From the NCBI GenBank assembly GCA_006937955.1, contig SSNP01000083.1, forward strand, positions 829,502 through 893,501: a stretch of DNA of 64,000 bases. The letters are read 5' to 3'. The position numbers were made by a program, and so were the translations under genes. Positions within the stretch are counted from its first letter, which is position 1; every line of letters starts with the position of its first letter. This document shows positions 1-9,159 of the stretch, piece by piece. This stretch comes from Pachypanchax playfairii (lineage: Eukaryota; Chordata; Actinopteri; Cyprinodontiformes; Aplocheilidae). The notes under the pieces are model-generated. The model saw nothing but the letters and a program-made list of their open reading frames with translations. It made no database searches and had not been told where the DNA came from.

Positions 1-156
1 GCAAACCAAATCAGTTTTCTGACACGATGCACGTCGAGGACAACGAGTAAATTGGCATCGTATGATATTTTTAAATATATCTAGGTGCTTAGTGTTATTT
101 GCCAAGCTGCTTTCTATTTTCTTTCCGTCGTAAGGTTCTCCGTTAACTCGAGTCCA
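1..156 (+). other. 5' flank / 5' UTR of tent4a
   Basis: This AT-rich stretch precedes the start codon of tent4a. The reading frame is open back to about position 85 but has no upstream ATG in frame, so the ATG at 157 is the first credible start. I see no convincing TATA box or other core promoter element, and the transcription start cannot be placed from the sequence. Confidence 0.4.
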
Positions 157-845
157 ATGGATCTCAGAACTGCTTGGATCCAAGCGGAACAGAAGGGACC
201 GGTCAATTCCCTGTGGATGCATTTTTTGGACACCTCGCAAGGATTTGGAGCAAATTTCAGCACTGACAACCACCAACGTAAGTTTGCAATGCAAAATGCA
301 AACTCCGGGGATTCTTGCAGCGAGAGCTGCAGACATGTACCGCCGCCACCGGGGTTTGTGTTGGGGAAACTGCCACGGCGAGACGGCGGTGGGGAGAAGG
401 GAAATGTTCGGAGGAAAGGCTCGCTGTCACCGTCCTCGTCCTCTCTGGACTCGGAAGCCGACAGCTGCTCGCCGTCTGACTCTTCGGCTCAGATTGATAA
501 TTTGAACGTGGCAGCGGACGCCGAACAGTTTTTACCTCACGGCGAGCATCAGTTGAACGAGAACAATCTACGACAGCAACACCCCCCTCCGCCTTTTCAC
601 ACCGTTCAGTCACACTGTCGCAGCGTGCAACAGACCGGCGGCCACACCCCCACCGGGATGAAAAATCATCCAGGGAACAAGCAGCACCGCCATCAGTCCC
701 TTTCATCTGGCCGCAGGAGGCCCCTGAACAGAGCCAACACTTTCCATGGCTTCAACCCGCTCCTGTCCTACAGCTTCAATGGACTTCATGTGGACTCTTC
801 CTGCAGCCTGTGGAAAACTAGGCGCTACAGCCCGGGCATTAACGG
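157..845 (+). CDS. tent4a: tent4a exon 1
   Basis: Encodes residues 1-229 plus two bases of codon 230. The ATG at 157 begins the conserved MDLRTAWIQAEQKGPVNSLW segment. The rest is low-complexity Ser/Pro/His-rich sequence typical of the variable N-terminal region, ending in WKTRRYSPGING, which joins the catalytic core. The donor is GTAAGA at 846. CpG density is higher than in the surrounding introns. Confidence 0.93.
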
Positions 846-3800
846 GTAAGAAAACAACATGCTTTAGTCAGTGTGCAATGGCCTTTGTCTGTTATTAAAG
901 ATTTTCTCTTTACTGTGGTATAGTTTAACTTAACTCCTGACTAGAATTGTATGTTGATTTTCCTCTGCCCTCAGTCTACATGAGGAAATCTTGGACTTCT
1001 TCAACTTCATTTCACCAAGGCCTGAAGAGGAGGCTATGAGAAGGGATGTTGTGAACAGAATAGAGAGAATCATCAAGGATTTGTGGCCCACAGCACGGGT
1101 GAGTGAGCTGGTAAACTCCTCCATGAACCACCTTTATTTGCTTTTTAGGTCAGATAACTAAGGTTTAAAAATTAGGAACATAATGTTCTGTATGGGGAAA
1201 TTGTATTTGAACTTTTCCAGTGATCAGTGTCTCAGATTTTACGCTGTCATGTTGCTTTATATGTGGACTTGAAAGTATTACTTGCTTTAAATCTTCAGAA
1301 ATACACGTGTGTACTTAAAAACAAACGTAGACTAAGTTACTCGCCATCCTCTGCACTTCAACCCGTTGAGTACCCCACGGCTCTGGTGTTGGTCCAGTTC
1401 TGTTCTGCCTGAACGTTCTCCCATTTGGCTCAATTCTAAACAGACATAATAGATCCTTGTTCATTTTTGAATTAATTTTTTTTTTAATTATTAATTGGGT
1501 TAGCACCTTCTTACCTTTCAGCTCAAACTTTGCACATATCTGAAAGGCCAATGAGATTAGATGAGCAGATGGAACATATTAAATGGCTGAGGAGCTTGTG
1601 CTGCATACACTGCTTAAACCTACTCTAGAATCTTTAAAAATCATTCAAGAACACATTTGATGCTTTTACTGCTGGTATCATGCAGGTTTTGGATCTATTT
1701 TTTATTTATTCTTTATTATGTTTTTCCAGTTATCTCTTTTTGCATAGTTTTGAATCTGTTAAGTGTCCAAACTTTCTCCAAGTAAAGATCAAATGTTCAT
1801 ATTGTGCAGGTTTAGAACCATTTAAACAGATTTATATTTTATTCTGTGCAGGTGGAGATATTTGGCAGCTTCAGGACAGGACTGTATCTTCCTACAAGGT
1901 AACATTTTTCTTGGTGTTTCTGCTGTATAGCTTGACCAAACAGACCTCTATTAAAAAGTTCCACTTGTTCTCAAAGTAGAAGAACCTAAAAAACACAAAT
2001 CAAGGGTAACATGTTTTTTGGGGGGCACCTGCATAAATTTCTTTTGCGTATTTAAGAAAATGGGTATCTTATGTATCATGGCTACTTACAAGGTACGATA
2101 AATGTTTTTCTTTTCTTCCTCAGTGACATTGATCTGGTGGTGTTTGGAAACTGGGAACATCCACCGCTCCAGGAACTTGAGCAGGCCCTGAAGAAACACA
2201 ATGTGGCAGGCAATTACCCTATCAAAGTTCTCGACAAAGCTTCAGTAAGTCCCCAAAAGTTTACAGGATTTTTAAACTTGATATATCTTAACAAGCTCAT
2301 AACAAATGTCTAGCAGAAAGGTGCATTCACTTCATCATAAAGCCATTTCTGTACAAGAATAGCACAACACTTGGTAGCAGTTTGCTGGAGTAGCTCTGTG
2401 ATATTACTGGCAACTAGGTCTTTTTTCCAGGGTTGCATTCATTGATGTGATCCAAGAGAGGATGCTGTTGTGAAATATCATGTCTGCAGCCTAGATATTA
2501 AACTTTTAGTAGTTATTTTTTTGTCCATATTATCTACTGAGGAAGTTCACCATTATTATTTTAGTTGGAGTATACAACAAACCCTGGATCACCAGTGACT
2601 ACCTAAAAAGAAAAACCCTCTCCTTTCAGGGAGGAAGACAGGGATGTTTTTTTTTTTTTTTTCCTGTATTAATCCCTCGTGGGGAAATTTGGCTCTGCAT
2701 TTGACTCATCCTCACTGTAAGGTGAGGAGCAGAGGGCAGCCATATTGAACAGCGCCCGGGGGGCAGTTGCGGGGTTCAGTATCTTGCTGAGGATACTTCG
2801 ACATCTAGCCTCTTGCCGGGACACGGGATCAAGCTCCAGTTTCCCGATCGGAGGGTGACCTCCTTCCCGACAGACTACAGCTGCCCCGAGGCAGCAGCAG
2901 ATTCAGTATCTTGCCCAAGGATACTTTGACGTAGCTTGCTGGCACCAGGGATCAAACCCGCCATCTTTTGAATGAAGGGCGATCACCCTTCTGCTAGACT
3001 ACGCCGCCTGCAGAAGTGTACACATAACTTAAAGTCAAGATTAGAAGCTACAAGCAGGTGTACAGAAAAAACTGGAGAACAAGCTCCAGCAAAACAATAT
3101 AAGAGATGTGTGGTCAGGGATGAAAAAGATCACAGGCTTTAAGCAGAAACAGGATCACTTAGATGGAAGTCAGGATAGAGCCAATGGACTGAACATGTTC
3201 TTAAACAGGTCCAGTTTAGAGACAAGCCCAACATCTTCCTCTCCTGCTGCAAGCCAAACAGACCTCCCACCCTCCCTTTATCCACAGCTTCCCTGTCACA
3301 CCTCAACTGTCTCACCTTCTACCTCAGTCATAGAAGTTGTTTCTGGTGCTTTTCCATCATTTCTAACATCAGAAGAAGCTCGTGTCCCCACTGCCTCCAC
3401 CTTCCGCGTGTCTGTATCTAGCAGTGAGGTGAAAAAGCAGCTGGAGAGACTCAACAGGAACAAGGTAGCTGGTCTAGATGGTTTAAGCCCCAGAGTCCTA
3501 AAGGCTTGCGCAGATCAGCTATGTGGCATTCTGCAGCGTATCTTCGACCTCAGCTTCACCCAGGAGAAGGTACCAGTTCTATGGAAAACATCCTGTCTTG
3601 TTCCAGTACCAAAGACATCTCTCATCCATTGTCCCCTAATGACTACTGGTCTGTTGCCCTAACAACCCATATCATGAAAGTCTTGGAGAGACTCATGTTG
3701 GTCCACCTAAATAAGCCAACAAGCACCTTTCAAGACCCACTGTAGTTTGCTTATTGCTGTGGGGTTGGAGTGGAAGACGCCATCACACACTTGCTTCACC

Positions 3801-6800
3801 AAACCCACTGTCATCTGGACAAAGCAAACAGCACTGTGAGGATCATGTTTTTTGATTTCTCCAGTGTCTTTAACACAATTCAGCCTGCGCTATTGTGTCA
3901 AAAACTCCAGGAGACACAGGTAGATGCCTCCACAATCACTTGGATTAAAGACTATCTCACAAACAGACCACAGTATGTGAAACTGAAGAGTTGCATGTCT
4001 GACCAGGTGATCAGGAGCACCACAGGGGACTGTACTCTCACCATTCCTTTTCACTCTGTACACCTCAGACTTTCAGTACAGGTCAGAGTCCTGCCATCTG
4101 CAGAAATACTCTGATGACTCTGCAGTTGTTGGTGGATCAGAGATGAACAAGAGACTGAGTACAGAGAACTGGTGGACCACTTTGTGTCCTGGTGTGTGAA
4201 CAGTCATCTTATCTTGATTGTGAACAAGACAAAGGAGAGGATTGTGGATTTCAAGAAGAGCAGCAACATGCCAAAGCCCATTTCCATCATGGGAGAAGAA
4301 GAGGAGATGGTGGAGGAGTATAAATATGTGATGTTCACCTGGACAACAGACTGAACTGGAGACACAACTGTGATGCTGTTTTTAGGAAGGAACAGAGCAG
4401 ACTGGACTTCCTCAGGAAGCTTAGATCCTTCAATGTTTGCAGCAAGATGTTGAAGATCTTTTATAAGTCTGTTGTGGAGAGCGTGATCACATCTGCAGTC
4501 ACCTGTTGGGGTGGAGCATCAGAGCAAGTGACATGAAGAGGCTGAACAGATTGATAAGGAGGGCTGGTTCGGTTCTGGGGGCTGATCTGGAGTCTCTTGA
4601 GTTGATTGTCCAAAGGAGGATGGTTCGGAGAATGAAAATCATTGAAAACCCTCATCATCCTCTTCACAACACAGTAACACTCAACTCAACAACAGAGACA
4701 ATGAAGTGTCTTCAGTCAAAGGCTTCTTCAGATCTGCTGCAGCACAAACCACTACAGGAGATCCTTCTTGCCCACAGCTATGATCCTCTACTATGGCTCC
4801 CTAAAGAAGAACTGAGCTTCAATAACATTTAATTTCCCTTCTGGGATTAATAAAATATTTTTGAATTTAATTTGAATTGAAACACTGAGTTACAGCATTT
4901 AATTTCCCTTTTTGGGGTTAATAAAGTATGTTTCAATTGAATTAAAGTGTTTGGTGTGCACACTTTTGAATTGATTCCATGTCACCAGGTTCCGATTATC
5001 AAACTCACTGACCACGAGACCAAGGTCAAAGTGGACATCAGCTTTAACATGGAGACGGCAGTCACAGCAGCACAGTTCATTAAGAGCTACTTGAAGGTCA
5101 GTTTCACTAACACTTGATCACTGATCGTGCAAACATAGTGTTATGGACTTGTTGTCATGTTCTTTACCCTTTCTGTTTTTATAGAAGTACACAGTTCTTC
5201 CACCACTGATCTTTGTCCTGAAGCAGTTTCTCTTCCAAAGAGATCTCAATGAAGTCTTTACTGGAGGCATCGGCTCATACAGCCTTATTCTGATGGCCAT
5301 CAGCTTCCTGCAGGTAAAAACATGCTTGGAATTTGTAGAATATTTCTTTAAAATGGATGTTATACAAAGCAAGTCATGTTGGCTGATTCAACAAACCCTG
5401 AACTTCCTCTGAGAAAACAGGCCATGCCACAGAACCTTTGATCTGAAGTTTTTCTTTAGACTGTCCATGCATGCACATAAGAGGTGGTTTACATGTTCTC
5501 CACTGAGTTCTAGTGCACAATGTTGTGACAGACCCTCAGAATTATTCTGAATATTTAAAGATTGTGCTAGATGAGTTGGTTTTCTTTTTTTAAAATCCAC
5601 TTATTGATCAGCTTCAAAAATATTTTTGATGGATACAGTATGTAAAGTAATGTGAATGTTCTTCCTAAATCCAGTGTTTTTTATTTAATGTTCCTTTTGG
5701 CAAACTTTAAAACTTCTATCTACATTCTCAGCTAACTTTATGGTTATTTAACTGTTTAGCATTATTATTTTTTTCTTAAAGTATAACAAAGCGTCTTTAG
5801 TTGCACACATTATAGAATACCCACCTGACCACGGAGGTTTACAAACATTCAGTCTTATATGCTCTTTTTTTGGAGGGGTCTGGTGGTCTGGGGGGGCAGG
5901 GGGGTTACACCCTGGACTGGTTGCTGGACTTTCACTGAGCCTCATGGAGACAAACAACCATTCACACATGCACAGACACACCCTGGACCGGCAGAGTCAC
6001 CAGTTAACCTAACATGCACATGTTCGGTGTGTGTGAGGAAAATAAAGTCCTCTTGGAGAAAATTCATAATGAGTTGAAAACACTCAAAGGAATAAATGTA
6101 AAAAAATAATAACTTACTAAAGTTACCACTAGGTGTCGCTGTTGCTTTTCCTAATACTGGGATTTAAAGATGTTCTGCTATAAAGCTTGTGCCTCTGACA
6201 GTGTTAGTCAAATCGTTTAGCCCAAATAATTTTTATGAAACATCAGTTAACACCCAGACATCATACCAGCCAAAAGAAAATGAATCTATCAAATTGTCAA
6301 ACTCCTGTGCCCCCCCCCCCCATTTTAATGCTCATAATCTCCCAAACGTTTCAGTGCTTACGTTAAAATGAAGAGCATGTGGTCAAATCTCAGCAGAGTT
6401 GCTGATTTTTTTTTTATGTCTGTGTTCAGTGGAGCCTTAGAAATGTTTCTATCTACATTATCAACTGAAAATCTCTTTAAAAATCAGAGTTACAGTATCT
6501 TAACCATTTTCTGACCAAGTTTAAGGTACCTCAGGTGAATCTCAGTGGGTTTCTGTCTGTTCTGTTAATCAGTTACACCCTCGGATTGACACGCGACGTG
6601 CCAACATCAACCTGGGCATCCTGCTGATTGAGTTCTTTGAGCTGTATGGGCGCAACTTCAACTACATGAAAACGGGGATCCGGGTGAAGAACGGAGGAGC
6701 TTACCTGTCCAAGGAAGATATGCTCAAAGCCACTGGAAATGGAAACAGACCATCCATGCTCTGCATAGAGGATCCAGTCCAGCCAGGTCAGACTTGGATA

Positions 6801-9159
6801 TGCAAGAAGTTCTCAAAGTCGTAAAAAAGCAAAACAATTGTGCCAGAACATTAATTACACTTCTGTGTTGTCATTATGTCAAGTATATGGAAAATTTAAG
6901 GCTGAATGTTTAGATTTTTTTACCCTCTTTAAAATAAATAAATAAATAAATTACTCTTGATGCTGAATGGAACTATTCTACTATTTACAATTTACAATTA
7001 GTTCTGATCAGCTCTGGGATTTTATGTATCAGGATCAAATCTTTTCATGTCCTAAAATAGATCAAATTTAGCCACAAAAACACACAACAGATTTCACCAT
7101 GTAATGATCAGCTTATCAGCACCGACGGGTGTGTGTTATCACAATCTCAAAGAGGGGAAAACATTAGCAGTGACCTCAGAGACACACCTATTACTTTCCA
7201 TCAATCTGTGCAGTAAAACTGTTTGGAAAGAACATTTTTTTTAGTCGATCATTTTACAGTGAGAAATATTATTCACAGTTGGAAAACATTTAATACAGAT
7301 GCTAATCTTCACAGGAGTGGACGTCTCAACAGATTCTATTTCACTAGCAAATCTCCAACAAACAGGCTAAGAAATGAAATGATCACTGTATTGCAGCGGT
7401 CCAGTCAAAGTCCAGACCTCAACCCGAGTGAAATGTCTGCAAACCCTGATTAACTGTTTTTAACCATACTGACATAATGGAATCAGCTGTTTTATTTACA
7501 TCATTTTAGAACCTGGTAAAGACCAGATCATTTTTATTATTTCCTGAACTCAAAAAACCCTAGAAGAAGACAGAATTTCTTTTTCCTGTGATGGTAAATG
7601 GGATTCTTCTGCTCAAGCTGAAGTGTTAAAGTTTGCTGTAACTGGTCCAGTGTGTAACTTCCATAATGATCTTCTACAGGAAACGATGTGGGCAGGAGTT
7701 CATATGGAGTTCTGCATGTCAAACAAGTGTTTGACTACGCGTACATGGTGCTGAGTCGCAGTGTGTCTCCTCACACACGAGCGTATCCCAACAAAGACTG
7801 TGACAGGTTGGTTTCTCTGAAGCTCCTACTGTCTCACAGGAAGTGCTGTCTTCATCTGGATGTATACCTCAGGCTTTGTGTGATGTATAGCCTTGAGGAA
7901 ATGATCCATCTTTTCTTATATTTTTGTGTTTTGTTGCAGCATTTTGGGTCGAATCATCAAAGTCAGCCCGGAGGTTCTGGCCTACAGAGAATGGAGCATT
8001 AAGAAATGGGCCACTAAACAGTGTGTCAAGCTGGAAACCCAGGGCAAGTTCATGCTCAAATGTTTGGAAATGTACTTCCTGTAATTAGTGTGTGTTAGGC
8101 TGCACCAGAAGCGGTTGTTTCATACAAACTTTTCCCCAACTCGTGTGGTTTTAGATGTTGAGACCTGCGAGCAGGATCTTGCCAGAATGATGCTGGTTGA
8201 GGATCAGCGGGACTCCTCCTCCCCGATCAGCAACGACTCCCTCTCACCATCTCCGGTCTTCCCTCCCAGCCCCGAGCACCACTCCTCATCATCATCTGCA
8301 TGCTCACTTTCTTCTTCCTCACCTGGAAGTGACATTGTAAGAATCACAGTCCTTCAAAACAGCACCTTGTTTTGTTGTTACACAAAGATTGTCATTAGCA
8401 AAAACAACCTTTTTCCAACCGATGAAGCTTTTTTAAATATATTTTCCAGGAGTCTGAATCTCCACAAAGCAACAATGCTGCTATCCAGATCTACCCCCTG
8501 ACGCTAGCTTCAATCCATTCAATGATCCAGATGGCTGCTGACTTGGGAGCCGTGCAATCAGCCAACTTTATTCATCCAACACATCAGGTAAGAACAGAAG
8601 ATGTTTATTTGCCTAAAATTTTTTAAAATAACCTTTATTTAGCAAGAAGATTTTATAAAATTGCAGTTTAGTTTGTTACAACTTGATAAACTTGTGATTC
8701 TTAGTTTTTATTTGTGTCCATGTTCAGATATCACTCCCAGAAAACATCACCATTCCCTCTCTGTCTGATTGTCGATTCTTCCACGAGACGGCTCCTTCCA
8801 TCAGTGTTGTGCATCGTCACGTGACACAAGCTGCACCAGTTCCTCATCACACAAAGCCCACAAGCCCTCTCCTCAGTCCCCTCCACCACCCTCAGGTAGG
8901 AGGCCAGCAGAGCCACACGTATGCTACGAGATCCAAGTCCCACAGCTCCATTGAGCTGCAGAAATTTGGCTTCAAGCACAACCAAACTGGCAGCCTCCGA
9001 TGCCAAAATCCTTCCCAAGGCAACTTCAGTCCGCCGCAAAGGTTAATTTTCCAGAATCACAACATGGTGTCGAGTTTCAGAAACCAGCACCAGTCCACCT
9101 GCAACCCCTGGAGACGCAGAAAAAAGGACTGCACTCCTGCTCTTAACCAGAGCCGCTGA
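157..9159 (+). CDS. tent4a: tent4a (papd7): terminal nucleotidyltransferase 4A, whole coding span, 12 exons
   Basis: Twelve exons (157-845, 975-1098, 1852-1898, 2124-2244, 4989-5096, 5185-5313, 6573-6786, 7680-7806, 7940-8043, 8155-8336, 8450-8587, 8728-9159) total 2415 nt and join in frame to 804 residues plus stop. The family comprises nuclear non-canonical poly(A) polymerases (TRF4/5, PAPD5/PAPD7) that add A-rich or mixed tails to RNAs. The N-terminus MDLRTAWIQAEQKGP matches the long TENT4A isoform and not TENT4B. The nucleotidyltransferase core shows the GS motif at 276-277, the DxD pair D288/D290, and the third aspartate D343 in VKVDISFN. The PAP-associated region includes NDVGRSSYG at the exon 7/8 joint. 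The tail is a Ser/Pro/His-rich, probably disordered region ending in a basic WRRRKK stretch, as in vertebrate TENT4A. Length is close to the human long form. No catalytic residue is missing, so the gene looks functional. Confidence 0.93.
975..1098 (+). CDS. tent4a: tent4a exon 2
   Basis: Encodes LHEEILDFFNFISPRPEEEA and on to DLWPTAR, the helical lead-in to the nucleotidyltransferase domain that is strongly conserved in TENT4A/B. The acceptor is CCCTCAG before 975 and the donor is GTGAGT at 1099. Confidence 0.94.
1852..1898 (+). CDS. tent4a: tent4a exon 3 (GS motif)
   Basis: This 47-nt micro-exon encodes VEIFGSFRTGLYLPT, which holds the glycine-serine motif (residues 276-277) of the polymerase beta-type nucleotidyltransferase fold. 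The acceptor is TGTGCAG and the donor is GTAACA at 1899. It joins exon 4 in the middle of the serine codon that precedes the catalytic aspartates. Confidence 0.94.
2124..2244 (+). CDS. tent4a: tent4a exon 4 (catalytic DxD)
   Basis: Encodes SDIDLVVFGNW (catalytic D288 and D290) through KVLDKAS. The acceptor is TTCCTCAG and the donor is a consensus GTAAGT at 2245. The intron that follows (2245-4988) is the longest in the gene because it carries two retroelements. Confidence 0.94.
2660..3011 (-). repeat. SINE-like dispersed repeat in tent4a intron 4
   Basis: A GC-richer block unlike the flanking intron. Its right end, read in reverse complement, resembles a tRNA-type promoter head (GTAGTCTAGCAGAAGGGTGA followed by a GATCAAACCC-like B box on the other strand). 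The left end reads, in reverse complement, as a LINE-like tail (AAATTTCCCCACGAGGGATT followed by AATA). Internally a motif containing TTCAGTATCTTGC and GGATACTT occurs twice (about 2776-2806 and 2903-2935). A tRNA-derived SINE or a composite of two repeats are both possible. Confidence 0.5.
3012..4965 (+). mobile_element. 5'-truncated L2/CR1-group LINE, copy A (tent4a intron 4)
   Basis: Contains broken pieces of a non-LTR reverse transcriptase ORF2: LERLNRNKVAGLDGLSPRVL (about 3446-3505), NDYWSVALTTHIMKVLERL, FFDFSSVFNTIQPALL, the catalytic YSDDSAVV near 4108-4131, WCVNSHLILIVNKTKE, and the C-terminal SAVTCWGG. The endonuclease half is absent. A frameshift near 3650, an in-frame TAG near 3743, a loss around the GAPQG motif near 4020 and further stops show it is dead. 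The 3' end reads AATTTCCCTTCTGGGATTAA and then an ATTGAATT-type tail, followed by a second diverged tail copy near 4900-4945. The exact subfamily (Maui/L2-like) is inferred. Confidence 0.85.
4989..5096 (+). CDS. tent4a: tent4a exon 5 (third catalytic Asp)
   Basis: Encodes VPIIKLTDHETKVKVDISFN and on to FIKSYLK. D343 in VKVDISFN is the third metal-binding aspartate of the nucleotidyltransferase core. The acceptor is TCACCAG and the donor is GTCAGT at 5097. It lies just downstream of the LINE insertion, with only about 20 nt between the LINE tail and the acceptor. Confidence 0.94.
5185..5313 (+). CDS. tent4a: tent4a exon 6
   Basis: Encodes KYTVLPPLIFVLKQFLFQRD and on to TGGIGSYSLILMAISFLQ, the start of the central domain of TRF4-type polymerases. 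RDLNEVFTGGIGSYSL is nearly invariant in vertebrate TENT4 proteins. The donor is GTAAAA at 5314. Confidence 0.94.
5862..6045 (-). repeat. Fragment of SINE-like 'GGATGG' family repeat (intron 6)
   Basis: Read in reverse complement this resembles the dispersed repeat at 38408-38745: a GGTTAACTGG segment, then CAAACAACCATTCACACA on the + strand, a GTCCAGGGTGTA-like core, and a GGGGTTACACC segment. It is partial and diverged. The rest of intron 6 (5314-6572) has no further feature I can support beyond a poly-C run near 6310. Confidence 0.55.
6573..6786 (+). CDS. tent4a: tent4a exon 7
   Basis: Encodes LHPRIDTRRANINLGILLIE through SMLCIEDPVQP plus the first base of the next Gly codon. This is the PAP-associated domain, with the conserved FFELYGRNFNYMKTGIRVK segment. 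The donor is GTCAGA at 6787. Confidence 0.94.
7120..7452 (+). mobile_element. Tc1-like transposase remnant (tent4a intron 7)
   Basis: A short open stretch reads VRNIIHSWKTFNTDANLHRSGRL-like sequence, resembling the helix-turn-helix linker of fish Tc1 transposases, where SWKTF, ANLxRSGR and similar strings recur. A terminal SPDLNPSEM string is reminiscent of the last catalytic block (SPDLNPIE) of the DDE domain. The middle of the transposase, including the first two catalytic aspartates, is missing, so this is an internally deleted relic. The ends are not defined. Confidence 0.6.
7680..7806 (+). CDS. tent4a: tent4a exon 8
   Basis: Encodes NDVGRSSYGVLHVKQVFDYA through YPNKDCD. NDVGRSSYG is a hallmark of TENT4A/B. 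The donor is GTTGGT at 7807, weaker than the other donors, and the serine codon AG|C is split across the intron. Confidence 0.93.
7940..8043 (+). CDS. tent4a: tent4a exon 9
   Basis: Encodes ILGRIIKVSPEVLAYREWSI through VKLETQ. The only donor that keeps the frame to exon 10 is a non-canonical GC donor (GCAAGT) at 8044. A continued read would hit TAA at 8083. The acceptor upstream is TTGTTGCAG. Confidence 0.88.
8044..8154 (+). other. GC-AG intron of tent4a (intron 9, 111 nt)
   Basis: Splice donor CAGG|GCAAGT and acceptor GGTTTTAG. Using it joins CAG G|AT GTT GAG in phase 1 and restores the downstream frame DVETCEQDLARMM. The alternative GT at 8082 would lead into a stop after joining. The donor otherwise fits the known consensus for U2-type GC-AG introns. 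Confidence 0.8.
8155..8336 (+). CDS. tent4a: tent4a exon 10
   Basis: Encodes VETCEQDLARMMLVEDQRDS and then a long Ser/Pro tract ending SSPGSDI, comparable to the Ser-rich SGSDVDSD region that follows the catalytic domain in vertebrate TENT4A. The donor is GTAAGA at 8337. Confidence 0.9.
8450..8587 (+). CDS. tent4a: tent4a exon 11
   Basis: Encodes ESESPQSNNAAIQIYPLTLA through NFIHPTHQ, a poorly conserved linker in the C-terminal tail. The acceptor is TTTTCCAG and the donor is GTAAGA at 8588. The call rests on good splice sites and frame continuity (138 nt, phase 0 on both sides). Confidence 0.85.
8728..9159 (+). CDS. tent4a: tent4a exon 12 (terminal coding exon)
   Basis: Encodes the last 143 residues. 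They start ISLPENITIPSLS, pass through a His/Ser/Pro-rich tail with TSPLLSPLHHP, and end NPWRRRKKDCTPALNQSR before TGA at 9157. The basic WRRRKK cluster and the terminal SR match the extreme C-terminus of vertebrate TENT4A, which supports the stop. Confidence 0.92.
   Translation: MSLPENITIPSLSDCRFFHETAPSISVVHRHVTQAAPVPHHTKPTSPLLSPLHHPQVGGQQSHTYATRSKSHSSIELQKFGFKHNQTGSLRCQNPSQGNFSPPQRLIFQNHNMVSSFRNQHQSTCNPWRRRKKDCTPALNQSR

Noticed and set aside
257..706. 149-codon ORF on the - strand
   Set aside because: It is the antisense shadow of GC-rich tent4a exon 1, with no recognisable domain.
8082..8087. GTAATT as an alternative donor for tent4a exon 9
   Set aside because: Joining it to the exon 10 acceptor gives an immediate in-frame stop; the GC donor at 8044 restores the frame instead.
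8769..9039. ORFs in other frames over tent4a exon 12
   Set aside because: They are shadows of the terminal coding exon, whose own frame is supported by splice sites and the conserved C-terminus.
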